From: Bacillota bacterium
GTDB taxonomy: Bacteria; Bacillota; Clostridia; Oscillospirales; Acutalibacteraceae
Assembly: GCA_023391275.1 (NCBI GenBank)
Contig: JAEWBE010000030.1
Span: forward strand, 4,395-68,394
DNA: 64,000 bases
Direction of reading: 5' to 3'
A program made the position numbers and the translations under genes. The stretch's first letter is position 1. The number at the start of each line of letters is the position of its first letter. Positions 26,027 to 35,520 of this stretch are shown piece by piece. The notes beneath the pieces were generated by a model. The model searched no databases. It saw nothing but the letters and a program-made list of their open reading frames with translations, and was not told the DNA's origin.

Positions 26027-28171
26027 CTACATTTTATACGCCGCAGCAATGATTTCCTCATCTGAATTTAGATATTCCACTTCCATTTCTAAAATGGAAT
26101 ACAACTGGTTTATTGTCTTCATCCCGGTCAAATCCAACATTTTTTCACGGTAAAACACATACACGCTTGGAAGGGTGGCGTTTGCATCGGAATACATGGT
26201 ATTGGCATCCAGAAATTCCCGGAATGCACCTTTTAGTTGGACTTTTTTAAACTGGAAAAATTCAAGATTACTATGTTTAAAGCGCACAACCCCCTCCCTG
26301 TCCATTACGCAGCCGCGCTTTTCCTTTTTAGTAAGTAATCCAAAAAAGGATTTTTTACTCACGATACCCATAAACAGGTTCCATCGGCCGGTAGAAGCTG
26401 CCAGAGAAGTATTCTCTCGTGCGGTTCCAAGGCTGCCACAGGCTATCTGTATCAGCTGTTCCGCATCCAGGGCCTTTTCATTGAGATCACGGGTACGCAA
26501 TTCGGTGGAACCGGTGGCAATGGCACGCACGAGGCTTTTTTGAGGATCAATTTCAATTAGCACGTCCACAGTCTCTTCTTTTGCGCCGGAATGAACAATC
26601 TTTTCAATTACTTCCTGCCGGATTTTTTTGATGTCGTCCTCAGTAGGGTTTATAACGGAGCGTTCAATTTGTTCGCGTACCATGGCAAGCGCCACGCCGA
26701 TGGTGGAAATATAGGGTGCATTCTTCGCGATTTTCCACGTGAAGCCGTAAGAGTCAGCCAAAGCCGGAATCAGCACGGCACCGCTGCCGCCGCCGCCCAC
26801 AAGGGTAATCATGTTCGGGTCAAGTCCATATTCAGCGATAAGTCCGTCAATAACAGGCCGGAGCTTCTCAACGGCCTTGCTCATGGCCTGCTTTGCCGCT
26901 TCGTCAACAGAAACACCCATGTGGTCAGCCAAAGCGCCCCAGGCGGTGCGGGCGGCGTTTATATTACCCGCTGCATAGTCACCCTGCGGCACAAGACCGA
27001 GAATATTGGCCGCACCCGCAAGGGTGAGGGCGCGTTGCGTGCCGTCCTGATCCACAATGATGACATATTCGGCGGGATCTCCTTCTTTGGGCGAAATAAA
27101 TTTTAATTGTGCGGTTTCAATTTTTTGGCCGTCACCGAGAAAACACTCATAATCCATTCCGGCAATATGCGCACTTCGGGGGCCGACGTCTACCAACTTT
27201 TTATCGCGAACTTTAAGCATTGTTCCACCCGCAATACCTAAAGTTCTCACATCCAGTGACTGCAAATATGTTTTGTGACCGCCCACCTGCGCATATTTGA
27301 TCATGACCTTACCATTTTTGATGACTGAAATGTCAATGCTGGTGCCACCCACCTCGAAAAAGATTCCGTCTGAAATCTTTTCGTACATCAGCGCGCCGGC
27401 GACCCCTGCAGCCAAACCGGAAAGCATAGTCAAAATGGGGCGCTTGCGGACTTCGTCAATGCTCATTACACCACCGTCGCAGCGCATAATCATTAAATTG
27501 GTGCTGATTCCCGAGCTTTTAACCGCATCTTCAGTCATGTTGGCGGTTTCCATCATTTTAGGAATCAGACTGGCGTTCACGACCGCAGTGCGTGTTCGCA
27601 TTTTCAATCCATAAAGCTGGGTGATTTCATGGCCGCCGGTGGCAAATAAATCTTTTTTGATAGCTTGGTCAATTACTTTGAGCTCATTTTCAGGATTTTC
27701 CACGCTATATGCTTCACTAGCAACAATAACCTGTGCGCCCGATTGCTTCAATTCATCAATTTTGGTATCAATTTGTATAGGATCCAAGTTTTTACTATCT
27801 ATGAATGTATGGGAAATGTTTATAAATTTGGAGGGGGAAAGTTCCATGGGCGGAACATTGGTTTCATTTTTAGCTGAGCGCACGTCTATGCCGGTTCCCA
27901 TTCCGATAATTCCCACACTTGCAACGTCGCCCTCCAGCAAAGCATTGGTAGCTTGCGTTGTGCCATGGGCAATAAACACCACGTCTTCCGGTGAAATGTG
28001 GTTTTCTTCAAGAATTTTTTTCAGAATAGTTACAACACCATATGCAACACCCTGCTCGTGAGTGGTAAGCATCTTCATTTTGCCTATAATTTCATAAGTT
28101 TCATTATCGATTAATACCGCATCGGTAAAAGTACCGCCTACGTCAATGCCCATCCTTACTTGTCTGCCCAA
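26027..28171 (-). CDS. HyuA-like hydantoinase/oxoprolinase family protein
   Basis: A 714-residue ASKHA-fold ATPase. It starts at a TTG preceded by AGGAGGT. The N-terminal domain has GIDVGGTFTDAVLI and FIAHGTTQATNALLEG, the central domain FFEVGGTSIDISVIKNGKVM and a TLGIAGGTML loop, and the late part ITLVGGGGSGAVLIPALA, all standard for hydantoinase_A and acetone carboxylase beta-type proteins. These enzymes use ATP to activate a ring amide, lactam or ketone. The usual HyuB partner is absent. The last 100 residues (from about 620) look like an added domain. The operon partners are a transporter, an HExxH protein, a zinc dehydrogenase and an FAD enzyme. Substrate not known. Confidence 0.8.
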   Translation of the reverse strand: MGRQVRMGIDVGGTFTDAVLIDNETYEIIGKMKMLTTHEQGVAYGVVTILKKILEENHISPEDVVFIAHGTTQATNALLEGDVASVGIIGMGTGIDVRSAKNETNVPPMELSPSKFINISHTFIDSKNLDPIQIDTKIDELKQSGAQVIVASEAYSVENPENELKVIDQAIKKDLFATGGHEITQLYGLKMRTRTAVVNASLIPKMMETANMTEDAVKSSGISTNLMIMRCDGGVMSIDEVRKRPILTMLSGLAAGVAGALMYEKISDGIFFEVGGTSIDISVIKNGKVMIKYAQVGGHKTYLQSLDVRTLGIAGGTMLKVRDKKLVDVGPRSAHIAGMDYECFLGDGQKIETAQLKFISPKEGDPAEYVIIVDQDGTQRALTLAGAANILGLVPQGDYAAGNINAARTAWGALADHMGVSVDEAAKQAMSKAVEKLRPVIDGLIAEYGLDPNMITLVGGGGSGAVLIPALADSYGFTWKIAKNAPYISTIGVALAMVREQIERSVINPTEDDIKKIRQEVIEKIVHSGAKEETVDVLIEIDPQKSLVRAIATGSTELRTRDLNEKALDAEQLIQIACGSLGTARENTSLAASTGRWNLFMGIVSKKSFFGLLTKKEKRGCVMDREGVVRFKHSNLEFFQFKKVQLKGAFREFLDANTMYSDANATLPSVYVFYREKMLDLTGMKTINQLYSILEMEVEYLNSDEEIIAAAYKM

Positions 28172-28211
28172 TAGAATTTACCTCCTAATTTTTGTGGAAT
28201 GTTATGTATGA

Positions 28212-29498
28212 TCAAAACGGAAGCAGGAACGAGGTGAAGATAAAGCCGAGAACCGCAGAAGCCACAATCCAAGGCATGGTGCTTTTTGTGATTTCGATGA
28301 CATCAATTTTATTAAAGTCGGATGCCCACACAGTATGCGTATTGGTGGGGTCACAGATATACTGTACATTCCTGCAAAGATGCATCCCGACGAACACGGT
28401 AATGGGATTCATCCCAGAAGCCACAAACAGTGCGATAACGCCGCTGCCCAACCCCCATACATTCATCGGGCCTCTGTAGATGGCTAGTGGACAAAGTATG
28501 CTGAAGACGATAATGTACATGAGGGGATTTTTCGGTGAGATTGCGTTCATCAAAGGCATCAAAGTTCCTGAAACCTGCGGAGAACTGACGGCAACCAACA
28601 GCATACCAATGCCGATCATTAGCGCAAGAGCGCCCGCAGTATTCTGAATACCTTCAATCAAAGCACTGGAAAGTACATGCAAAGGCTTTCTGGGGGTGGT
28701 TAGAAGCAGTGCACACACAATGCCAATCATACAAGAAGGAACGAGAGTAACTTTAAAGAAAAACACAAGAATCACGGGAATAATAGGCGAAATCAATGCA
28801 ATGGAACGCACATTTTTTTCACTGTTAATTTCTAAATCCACATCTGCAGGCATCGCCCATGCTTTTGTGACTTTTTTTTCGCGCAGGACGCGCCAAATAA
28901 TCATTGCACCGCCAACCAGAATTACCGGAACACCTGCCATCCACGCGTAGTGGGTAATAGTTGCGATGTCCATCCCAAGCACGCTTTGGTAAATGGCAAA
29001 CTCAACAAAATTGAAAGATGTTCCCATACCTGCTGAGGTAAGTAAGATGATGGCGCTGGTCAGTGGGGAAAGACCGGCCGTAATCATAATTGGCATAACA
29101 ATGGAGCCCACCAAAATAGTGATACCTAGACCACTTGCGGAGGCAAAGATGAACGCGATGACGACGGTAAAAACCATTGCAATGGCAAAAGGCTTGTCGC
29201 CGGCCAGTTCTGCTGCTTTGCGGATGATCCCTTTCGTAATGCCGGTTTTTGTCAGTACGTGAGCGAACCAACCGCCGAAGATAAGGCCAGCCATACCGGA
29301 AGCTATTTTCATAGAACCTGCTTCAAGCACGTCTTTGAAAATGGTAAACTTACCAGTAAACAACGGTACCCCTGCCACTGCCGCGATTAAAACGGCCATA
29401 ACTGGGAGCACGAGTACTGTTGGGGCAATTTTTTTCATAATGATAAAAATTGCCGTGAAGAAAACGACTAAGACTCCTACTAGTTGCGCGATTTGCAT
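28212..29498 (-). CDS. GntP/CitM-superfamily transporter
   Basis: A 428-residue protein with about twelve hydrophobic segments, in the ion-transporter superfamily that includes GntP, CitMHS and DctM-like permeases. Characteristic points are the N-terminal ALIGGWFAHVLTKTG-type hairpin (LIFGGWFAHVLTKTGITKG), the central helix ASASGLGITILVGSIVMPIMI and the LLTSAGMGTSFNF loop. It would bring an organic acid or small polar substrate in with a cation. It is the first gene of the minus-strand catabolic operon, ahead of the HyuA-like protein, and diverges from an RpiR-type regulator that probably responds to the same compound. Precise subfamily is uncertain. Confidence 0.75.
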   Translation of the reverse strand: MQIAQLVGVLVVFFTAIFIIMKKIAPTVLVLPVMAVLIAAVAGVPLFTGKFTIFKDVLEAGSMKIASGMAGLIFGGWFAHVLTKTGITKGIIRKAAELAGDKPFAIAMVFTVVIAFIFASASGLGITILVGSIVMPIMITAGLSPLTSAIILLTSAGMGTSFNFVEFAIYQSVLGMDIATITHYAWMAGVPVILVGGAMIIWRVLREKKVTKAWAMPADVDLEINSEKNVRSIALISPIIPVILVFFFKVTLVPSCMIGIVCALLLTTPRKPLHVLSSALIEGIQNTAGALALMIGIGMLLVAVSSPQVSGTLMPLMNAISPKNPLMYIIVFSILCPLAIYRGPMNVWGLGSGVIALFVASGMNPITVFVGMHLCRNVQYICDPTNTHTVWASDFNKIDVIEITKSTMPWIVASAVLGFIFTSFLLPF

Positions 29499-29874
29499 AA
29501 AGAAACCTCCTTTATATTTTACACCCTCAGGTGTACCTCGCCAAATTAGTGAAAACGATTTTCATAAAAAGTAACTGCAAAAATATAAATTTATTATTAT
29601 GCTTTTTAAAGCTATAAAACATCATACTATTTTAGCTATAAATTCTAAATATTTGTTAATTATGTATTTTATTATAGCAAATAAAAACGGTATTGCAATA
29701 GTTTCTTTCAAATTTTTCAAATATTATAAAAATAATTTTCATAAATTCGCAAAAAAGTGGCTGCTAAAACAAAGAATGATTCGAAATAGGAATCTTTTCG
29801 ATATGTTCTATTGTAAAACGCGCATTTTTTTGGTAAACTGATAAAAAGCTGATACCCGTATGAGAGGTGATTTT
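29499..29874. other. divergent regulatory gap between transporter and RpiR regulator
   Basis: A very AT-rich 376-base gap without a gene. It holds the TACACC/GGTGTA inverted repeat at 29520-29535, the cre-like palindrome at 29550, and the sequence ATTTTCATAAA twice (29559 and about 29735), which could be bound by the RpiR-type protein. No clear single promoter stands out. Confidence 0.5.
29550..29564. promoter_or_regulatory. cre-like palindrome
   Basis: TGAAAACGATTTTCA is a perfect palindrome apart from the centre and fits the CcpA catabolite element (TGWAANCGNTNWCA). It lies about 52 bases upstream of the transporter start, so glucose-linked repression of the operon is plausible. An RpiR or LacI-type operator would look alike. 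Confidence 0.5.
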
Positions 29875-30738
29875 ATGACCAACATGAAACCTACAGTGAT
29901 TGCAAAAATTTTGTCCAATCAACCCAGTTTCACGCTGAGTGAAAACCAAATAGCAAATTTTGTAATGGATAATCCCGATTTTGTTATTGGCAATACTATA
30001 ACCAGCCTCGCAAGAGAAATTGGGGTTTCGGATGCAAGTATTAATAGATTTTGCAAAAAAATCGGAAACAAAGGGTTCAATGATTTTAAAATTGCACTGG
30101 TGCAGGAAACCTTTTACCAATCGATGAAATTGAATCAAGATACCCGCGGGCGTAACGGCATCATTGAATCGATGATGCATGACTATAATGATTTAATTCT
30201 GAATGTATCAGCTATGATTTCGGAGGAGGAACTATTTAAAACATCCAGCCTTGTAAAGCGTGCCAATACGATTCATATTTTTTGTTTGATGAATACCCAA
30301 AGCATTGCTTTGGACTTCAAGATGAAGCTTGATATGATTGGCTTGCGAGCTGATGTTCACTCCAGCAGCCTCAGCATTAAGCTTTGCACTTCTAATATTG
30401 AAAAAGAGGACATGGTGTTTATTATCAGTCCCTCTATTGACGTTCATGATTTATCTGCCTGTATGCGCATCTGTTCGGACAAAGGTGTTAATGTGGTTAC
30501 AATTACCGCCTATGATTCGCCAAAGTTAAACGACTATGCAGCAGTTAAATTCGTCACCTCGGACAAGATCATTGTGGAGAACGCCTTGACTATTTCGAAC
30601 AATGTTATGTTTATGTTTGTTATCGATCTGATTTTCACCGCTATTGTAAAGGGAGACAAGCGTTTCCAGCAGCGTAAGCTGAATAGTGACGCATTATTCC
30701 AGAATCAGCAAATCGTGGACAGCTTCCACGAATATTAA
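29875..30738 (+). CDS. MurR/RpiR-family transcriptional regulator
   Basis: A 287-residue regulator with an N-terminal HTH_6 domain (about 1-80: FTLSENQIANFVMDNPDFVIGNTITSLAREIGVSDASINRFCKKIG, seen as the SLAREIGVSDASINRFCKKI recognition block) and a C-terminal SIS domain (about 110-250: ANTIHIFCLMNTQ, VFIISPSIDVHDLSACMRIC). SIS domains bind phosphosugars or amino-sugar phosphates. The ATG at 29875 follows AGAGGTG; an ATG at 29860 is too close. It diverges from the transporter-HyuA operon and most likely controls it. The SIS ligand site suggests that a phosphorylated intermediate is the signal. A strong hairpin terminator follows. Confidence 0.85.
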   Translation: MTNMKPTVIAKILSNQPSFTLSENQIANFVMDNPDFVIGNTITSLAREIGVSDASINRFCKKIGNKGFNDFKIALVQETFYQSMKLNQDTRGRNGIIESMMHDYNDLILNVSAMISEEELFKTSSLVKRANTIHIFCLMNTQSIALDFKMKLDMIGLRADVHSSSLSIKLCTSNIEKEDMVFIISPSIDVHDLSACMRICSDKGVNVVTITAYDSPKLNDYAAVKFVTSDKIIVENALTISNNVMFMFVIDLIFTAIVKGDKRFQQRKLNSDALFQNQQIVDSFHEY

Positions 30739-30793
30739 AAATTGCCTCCGTTTCAAATATCAACGCATTGGGAACATCCGTCTAAATAAAGAT

Positions 30794-30839
30794 AAGAGCT
30801 GTCCGTTTCGTTCACATGTGAGCGAAACGGACAGCTCTT
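30794..30839. terminator. bidirectional terminator
   Basis: AAGAGCTGTCCGTTTCG and its exact complement form a 17-base stem with a 12-base centre that is itself nearly palindromic. It ends with TTTAAAAT on the plus strand and A-rich sequence on the other side. It separates the converging rpiR-type gene and the HAD gene. Confidence 0.8.
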
Positions 30840-30912
30840 TAAAATAATTGCAGTCTTGCTGAAAACTTTTGAAACACCGCAAAGACAGTATAGGATTATT
30901 ATCCGGGGCCTT

Positions 30913-31587
30913 TTAGGCTTCCTTTTCCTGCTCTTCCACGCCGCGGATAAAGTCAATCACCTGCTCAAGACCGGTAATCATACACGCAGCCAGGGAAAGA
31001 TCCTGCTCCCCGGAAGTTGGATTCCGATACCCCAGGCATCGAATGCCCGCTGACGCCGCCGCCTGAGTCCCTGCTTTGGAATCTTCAATCGCTATGGCAT
31101 TTTCTCTTGAAACTCCGGCAAGGCTGAGCACTTTTTGATAAATATCGGGAGAAGGTTTTTGAAATTTTACCTCATCACCCGTAACAGAATAGCAAAAATA
31201 TTGTTTTAAACTGAAATAATCGAGAATGTCGTCAACATAATATCGGTTTGATGACGAGGCGGCGGCAACTTGAATATGCAAGTCACACAATGTGGTCAAC
31301 AGCTTTAAAAGCCCCTTTGTCTCTGTTAAATGATCCCCGCGAATATAACTCAGGATCAGATTGAACTGCCGCTTTTCCAATTCGCTGGGATCCGCATTCA
31401 GGTGATTCTCCTGTATGATTCTTGTCCACAAATCCCGGTTTGGCTTTCCCACATATTCTCCCAAGTCAAAGGTTTCACCCAGCCCATAGCTCTGTAAAAT
31501 TTCCACTTTGGCCCGGTAATGCAGCGGCTCACTGTCCAGCAGAACTCCGTCAACGTCAAATATCACTAACTCAATTTTATGCTTCAT
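30913..31587 (-). CDS. HAD-superfamily phosphatase/phosphomutase (PGMB-like)
   Basis: A 224-residue HAD subfamily IA hydrolase. Motif I is FDVDGVLLDSEPLH (nucleophile D11, acid D13), motif II VAAASSSNRYYV, motif III around EVKFQKPSPDIYQKVLS (Lys) and motif IV IEDSKAGTQAA. The cap domain of about 70 residues sits between motifs I and II. Members remove phosphate from sugar or polyol phosphates or act as beta-phosphoglucomutase. It is the last gene of the polyol operon, behind the FGGY kinase by 54 bases, so it may salvage or detoxify a phosphorylated tetrose, pentose or dead-end product. Substrate not determined by sequence. Confidence 0.85.
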   Translation of the reverse strand: MKHKIELVIFDVDGVLLDSEPLHYRAKVEILQSYGLGETFDLGEYVGKPNRDLWTRIIQENHLNADPSELEKRQFNLILSYIRGDHLTETKGLLKLLTTLCDLHIQVAAASSSNRYYVDDILDYFSLKQYFCYSVTGDEVKFQKPSPDIYQKVLSLAGVSRENAIAIEDSKAGTQAAASAGIRCLGYRNPTSGEQDLSLAACMITGLEQVIDFIRGVEEQEKEA

Positions 31588-31641
31588 TGTACCTTCCCAA
31601 CAAACAGTTTATTTATAGAATAGGAAATCACAGGAATATGC

Positions 31642-33150
31642 TTATACTTCAAAGCGGTCCCAGACCTGATCAAGCGCACCGGTAACGGCCGCATAAGTCT
31701 CAAATTTGCTTTGATACAGTTTTTGCGCGCAGGGGCCGGGCATAACCGTTCCGCCAATATGCACCATTGCCTCGACCGCTTCCTGATAATTCTGAAATTC
31801 ACCGGCTGCAACAGCGGCGGCCATAGCGCATCCAAGGGCGCCCAGTTCTTTCACCTGAATGGTTTCAATAGGGACTCCCAGAACATCCGCGAACATTTGC
31901 ACCCATACCTTCGAATTGACTGCGCCTCCGCCCATCCGAATCGTTACGGGCATTTTTCTTGCCCGAAGCAGCCTTTCGATGTGTACCTTATGGGAAAACG
32001 CCACTCCTTCATAGATTGCCCTTGCAAGATGGGCCTTATTATGAAATTGTGTTAGCCCGATAAAAGCTGCTTTCCCCAGCGGATGTGTATTCGAGCCGTA
32101 TAAAAACGGCAGAAAATAAACATTGCACTGATCGGGGCTGACGGATTCAACCATTTCGTCAACATAATCATAAAGGGGTTTGCCATCGGGAGGAGTGAAT
32201 CCTTCCATACAGTTGCTGAGAAACCATTCCAAATTTCCCGCTGAAGTAGCGCTGCATTCCTCTTCCAAGTAATAACCCGGGATTGCATAAAGAGAGTTCA
32301 TCGCAATGGTTCCGTCTGTAACAGGACGCGGTGAGATAAACTCGTTAATGCTCCACGTCCCCGTAATCGTACACATTTCTTCCGGTGTTGTCACATGCAT
32401 GGCGATGGCGCAGGCGTCAATATCAAACATTCCGCCCGCCACAGGCGTCCCTTCGCGCAAACCAGTTTTTTCGGCAGCTTCTTTCGTAATCTTCCCGCAC
32501 AAATCACAGGAGTATACAAGAGGAGCAAGTTTATTATACACTTCACCAATGCCAAAGGCAACCAGTATTTCACGGTCGAAGCAGGCGTCCCGAACATTCA
32601 TCAGCCCGGAACCGGAAATATCCGTCATTTCAGAGTAAGCCTCGCCCGTTAAACGGAAACGAATATAATCCTTCACGGAAAAGGCCCATTGAATATTATC
32701 ATAAACCGCCCGGTCATGATCCTTTAGCCACGCCAGCAAAGACACCTGCTGGCAAGCCATGATCTGCTGGCAGAGCTTGGGGTAAAGCGCTTTGTCCGTG
32801 CCTTCTTTCTTCCATTTCATCGGGTATTCCCAGGCGCGGCTGTCGGTAGAAATAATGCCGTTGCAGGCAGGAGCGCCGTTTTTCCCCCAGGGATACAGTC
32901 CTTTCCCATGGCCGCACACCGCGACACCGATAATTTCTTTTGGATTAAGCCCGGATTTTTTAATGGCGTTTGCAACGCACTCGCAGTTCGTGTTCCACAG
33001 TTCTTCCATCTCACGTTCCGTATATCCGGATTTCGGAGTGATTACCCTGGTCTGTTTCCCTGCGGAAGCAATCTGGTTCCCCTGCAGATCAAAAATCGCT
33101 GCTTTTGTCGCGGTGCCGCCATTATCAATTCCCATTACATATTTATTCAT
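31642..33150 (-). CDS. FGGY carbohydrate kinase, LyxK/xylulokinase-like
   Basis: A 502-residue sugar kinase of the ASKHA fold. N-terminal MGIDNGGTATKAAIFDLQGN is the ATP-phosphate site; VAVCGHGKGLYPWGKNG, SVKDYIRFRLTGE, GGMFDIDACAIAM and the closing GGAVNSKVWVQMFADVLGVPIE with GALGCAMAAAVA match the FGGY pair of domains. The text is closest to L-xylulose kinase LyxK and erythritol-kinase-like proteins (shared HGKGLYxxxK and TSAGNLEWF segments). With an erythritol/L-threitol dehydrogenase-like enzyme directly upstream, I expect phosphorylation of a ketotetrose or ketopentose. Length is normal. No frameshift. Confidence 0.85.
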   Translation of the reverse strand: MNKYVMGIDNGGTATKAAIFDLQGNQIASAGKQTRVITPKSGYTEREMEELWNTNCECVANAIKKSGLNPKEIIGVAVCGHGKGLYPWGKNGAPACNGIISTDSRAWEYPMKWKKEGTDKALYPKLCQQIMACQQVSLLAWLKDHDRAVYDNIQWAFSVKDYIRFRLTGEAYSEMTDISGSGLMNVRDACFDREILVAFGIGEVYNKLAPLVYSCDLCGKITKEAAEKTGLREGTPVAGGMFDIDACAIAMHVTTPEEMCTITGTWSINEFISPRPVTDGTIAMNSLYAIPGYYLEEECSATSAGNLEWFLSNCMEGFTPPDGKPLYDYVDEMVESVSPDQCNVYFLPFLYGSNTHPLGKAAFIGLTQFHNKAHLARAIYEGVAFSHKVHIERLLRARKMPVTIRMGGGAVNSKVWVQMFADVLGVPIETIQVKELGALGCAMAAAVAAGEFQNYQEAVEAMVHIGGTVMPGPCAQKLYQSKFETYAAVTGALDQVWDRFEV

Positions 33151-33273
33151 GTCACACCCTCAACCAACTGTTTATATTCCGGCCAAAACAATTTTAGATT
33201 TTGGCATGAAACGGGACAAGATCAATGCCAAATGCATATTTTTGGCATCGACCCTGTCTTCCTTCTTTTTTAT

Positions 33274-34350
33274 TTAGAAAGTAATGGCCACTTTAAAGTC
33301 CCCATACTTCCCTGTAGCATACTCAAATGCCTTTTCCCATTCTTCAATCGGGAAGCAGCTGTGAATGACTTCGTTTGTTTTCAGATTTCCGTTCCCAATA
33401 TTGTCAATGACAAAGGGATAGCAATACGGGCTCAGATGGGAACCGAGAAGATCAAGTTCTTTGCTGTCCCCAATAATGGACCAGTCAACTGTGGTTTCCT
33501 GGCCAAACACGCTGAATTCCACAAAACGCCCCAATTTACGAACCATGGCAAGCCCCTGCGTAACACTGGAGGGATGCCCTGTGGCTTCCACATAAATATC
33601 ACAGCCATAACCCCCGGTAAGCTTTTGCACTTCAGCGACTGCGTCCTGCTTCCCCGGGTTGAAAATCAGATCGGCGCCAAACTCTTTTGCCTTTGCCAGT
33701 CTGGATTCAACCATGTCCAGAACGATCAGCAGCTTTGGATTTTTCATTCTCGCATAGGTGATCATGCCAAGACCCAAAGTGCCCGCACCCGAAATGACCA
33801 CCACGTCGTCGCAGCCGATCTGCGCGCGGTCAACGCAATGTTTGGAACAAGCGTAAGGTTCAATGAGCAACGCCTGATTTAGGGGCATTTCCGCCGGAAC
33901 CTTATGCAGCACTGAGGTTTTCGGATACCGGACATATTCTGCCATGCCACCGTTGTTTTCCGTCTGGAAACCGAAAATATTGTGCGGCTGGCACATCCAG
34001 TAATGCCCGTCTTTACAGAATTTGCATTCGCCGCACGGAACGATCTGGTCGGCGGTAATCCTGTCCCCCAACTGATAGCCTTTTACATTTTCGCCCATTT
34101 CAACAATCGTTCCAAGAAATTCATGGCCCGGGATAAACGGGGGCTTTACCCAGGAGGGTTGATGCTCGTCGCCCCAGAATTTCGGTGCGCCGTGCTGGCA
34201 CTTCAAGTCGCCCGCGCAAATACCGCAGCCTTCCGTTTTAATGATGATATCGTCGGGGCCGCATTCCGGTGTCGGATACGCTGTTTCCAGCCGATAATCC
34301 CCCAGCCCGTAAGCGACCAGGGCCTTCATGGTCTTTGGATAATTAGACAT
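33274..34350 (-). CDS. zinc polyol dehydrogenase, erythritol/L-threitol dehydrogenase-like (EltD)
   Basis: A 358-residue zinc MDR dehydrogenase. Sequence blocks match EltD of Mycolicibacterium smegmatis: ICAGDLKCQHGAPKFWGDE, PGHEFLGTIVE, QIVPCGECKFCKDGHYWMCQPH, LTGGYGCDIYVEATGHPSSV and TVDWSIIGDSKELDLLGSHLSPYC. I recall the EltD sequence from memory, so the match should be verified. It would oxidise a tetritol or related polyol to a ketose with NAD. The neighbours are the LyxK-like kinase and the two-ATPase transporter. Catalytic zinc ligands and structural cysteines are all present. It is likely the first catabolic step after uptake. Confidence 0.8.
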   Translation of the reverse strand: MSNYPKTMKALVAYGLGDYRLETAYPTPECGPDDIIIKTEGCGICAGDLKCQHGAPKFWGDEHQPSWVKPPFIPGHEFLGTIVEMGENVKGYQLGDRITADQIVPCGECKFCKDGHYWMCQPHNIFGFQTENNGGMAEYVRYPKTSVLHKVPAEMPLNQALLIEPYACSKHCVDRAQIGCDDVVVISGAGTLGLGMITYARMKNPKLLIVLDMVESRLAKAKEFGADLIFNPGKQDAVAEVQKLTGGYGCDIYVEATGHPSSVTQGLAMVRKLGRFVEFSVFGQETTVDWSIIGDSKELDLLGSHLSPYCYPFVIDNIGNGNLKTNEVIHSCFPIEEWEKAFEYATGKYGDFKVAITF

Positions 34351-34391
34351 AATAAATCTTCCTCTCTGTATTATTATTTGAATTATATTCT

Positions 34392-35516
34392 TTAAACACG
34401 AATTCTCTCGCCTGTTTCGGGATCAAACAGATGCGTACGCTCGGCGTGGAAATTCAAACGGATCATCTGTCCTCTTTCGTAATAAACATCTTCATTGGTC
34501 GTTATGTTCAAAAGCATTTTTCCGATTCTTACACTCACGCGGCGTTCATCACCCAAATCTTCAAAAACGGCAACCGGAACGGCAGTACTTTTCGAATCCT
34601 CGTCGGCAATCAGAACATCCACGGGGCGAACGCCCAGTGTAACATGCATTTCGTTGTGTACAACATTTTTATATCGCGCCGGAACCTCGATCTGAATATC
34701 GCTGCCTTCGAAGGTAAAGAAGAAATGCTGCTCTTTTTTAATAATTTCCGATGTAAGAAGGTTCATTGGCGGTTCGCCGATAAATCCGGCCACAAACACG
34801 TTGCTCGGATCATCGTATACTTCGAGCGGAGTACCCATCTGCTGAAGCTCCCCGTCTTTCATAATTACGATTCTGTCAGCCAGCGACATGGCTTCCATTT
34901 GGTCATGCGTTACAAGTATGGTGGTGCACTTGATTTCATGGTGCATGCGTTTAATTTCCTGCCGGAGTGTCTGGCGCATTTTGCCGTCAAGGTGACTCAG
35001 CGGTTCGTCCAGCAGCAGCAGTCCCGGCCTTCTGACGATGGCGCGGGCAATGTTCACCCTCTGTTTTTGACCCCCTGAAAGCGCCGGCGGCTTCATGTCA
35101 AGCAAATCATCCACTTTCAGAAGAGGGGCAACATAATCAATGGCTTTTTTTATTTCGTCGTCGCCCATCTTTTTCGCACGCATATTAAAAGCCAGATTTT
35201 CGTAGACACTTAAAGGAGGGTATAACGCATAATCCTCAAACGCAAGCCCAATATTGCGATCCTTCGGAAAAAGGTCATTAATCCGCACATCGCCTATATA
35301 AATATCACCGGAGGTTATCTCCTCCAGTCCCGCAATCATTCGGAGGGTTGTAGATTTCCCACAGCCCGACGGTCCTAAAATGCCCACGAACTCCCCATCA
35401 TTGCATGAGAACGAAAGATCTTTTACCGCAAAGCTATTCTCCTCTTTCTTTCGAAAGACCTTTTTATGTGTGTTGTCATACCTTTTGAACACACCGTTTA
35501 ATTTCAGCTGAGCCAT
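34392..35516 (-). CDS. carbohydrate ABC transporter ATPase (second, GlpT/UgpC-like)
   Basis: A 374-residue MalK-family ATPase with a C-terminal regulatory domain. Walker A ILGPSGCGKSTTLRM, the Q-loop around LAFEDYALYPPLSV, the signature ALSGGQKQRVNIARA, Walker B LLLDEPLSHLDG and the switch His TILVTHDQMEAM are all intact. The TOBE-like tail (about 245-374) ends in EERTHLFDPETGERI-type text. It follows a second ATPase gene by four bases, so the transporter has two different ATPases, as known for the GlpST glycerol transporter of rhizobia, whereas most carbohydrate ABC systems share one MsmX/UgpC protein. Probably forms a heterodimer with the gene at 35521. Confidence 0.88.
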   Translation of the reverse strand: MAQLKLNGVFKRYDNTHKKVFRKKEENSFAVKDLSFSCNDGEFVGILGPSGCGKSTTLRMIAGLEEITSGDIYIGDVRINDLFPKDRNIGLAFEDYALYPPLSVYENLAFNMRAKKMGDDEIKKAIDYVAPLLKVDDLLDMKPPALSGGQKQRVNIARAIVRRPGLLLLDEPLSHLDGKMRQTLRQEIKRMHHEIKCTTILVTHDQMEAMSLADRIVIMKDGELQQMGTPLEVYDDPSNVFVAGFIGEPPMNLLTSEIIKKEQHFFFTFEGSDIQIEVPARYKNVVHNEMHVTLGVRPVDVLIADEDSKSTAVPVAVFEDLGDERRVSVRIGKMLLNITTNEDVYYERGQMIRLNFHAERTHLFDPETGERIRV

Positions 35517-35520
35517 GTAC

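Noticed and set aside
32908..33882. 324-residue plus-strand frame over the kinase and dehydrogenase
   Set aside because: It spans the ends of two convincing minus-strand genes and their gap. The text has no domain pattern.
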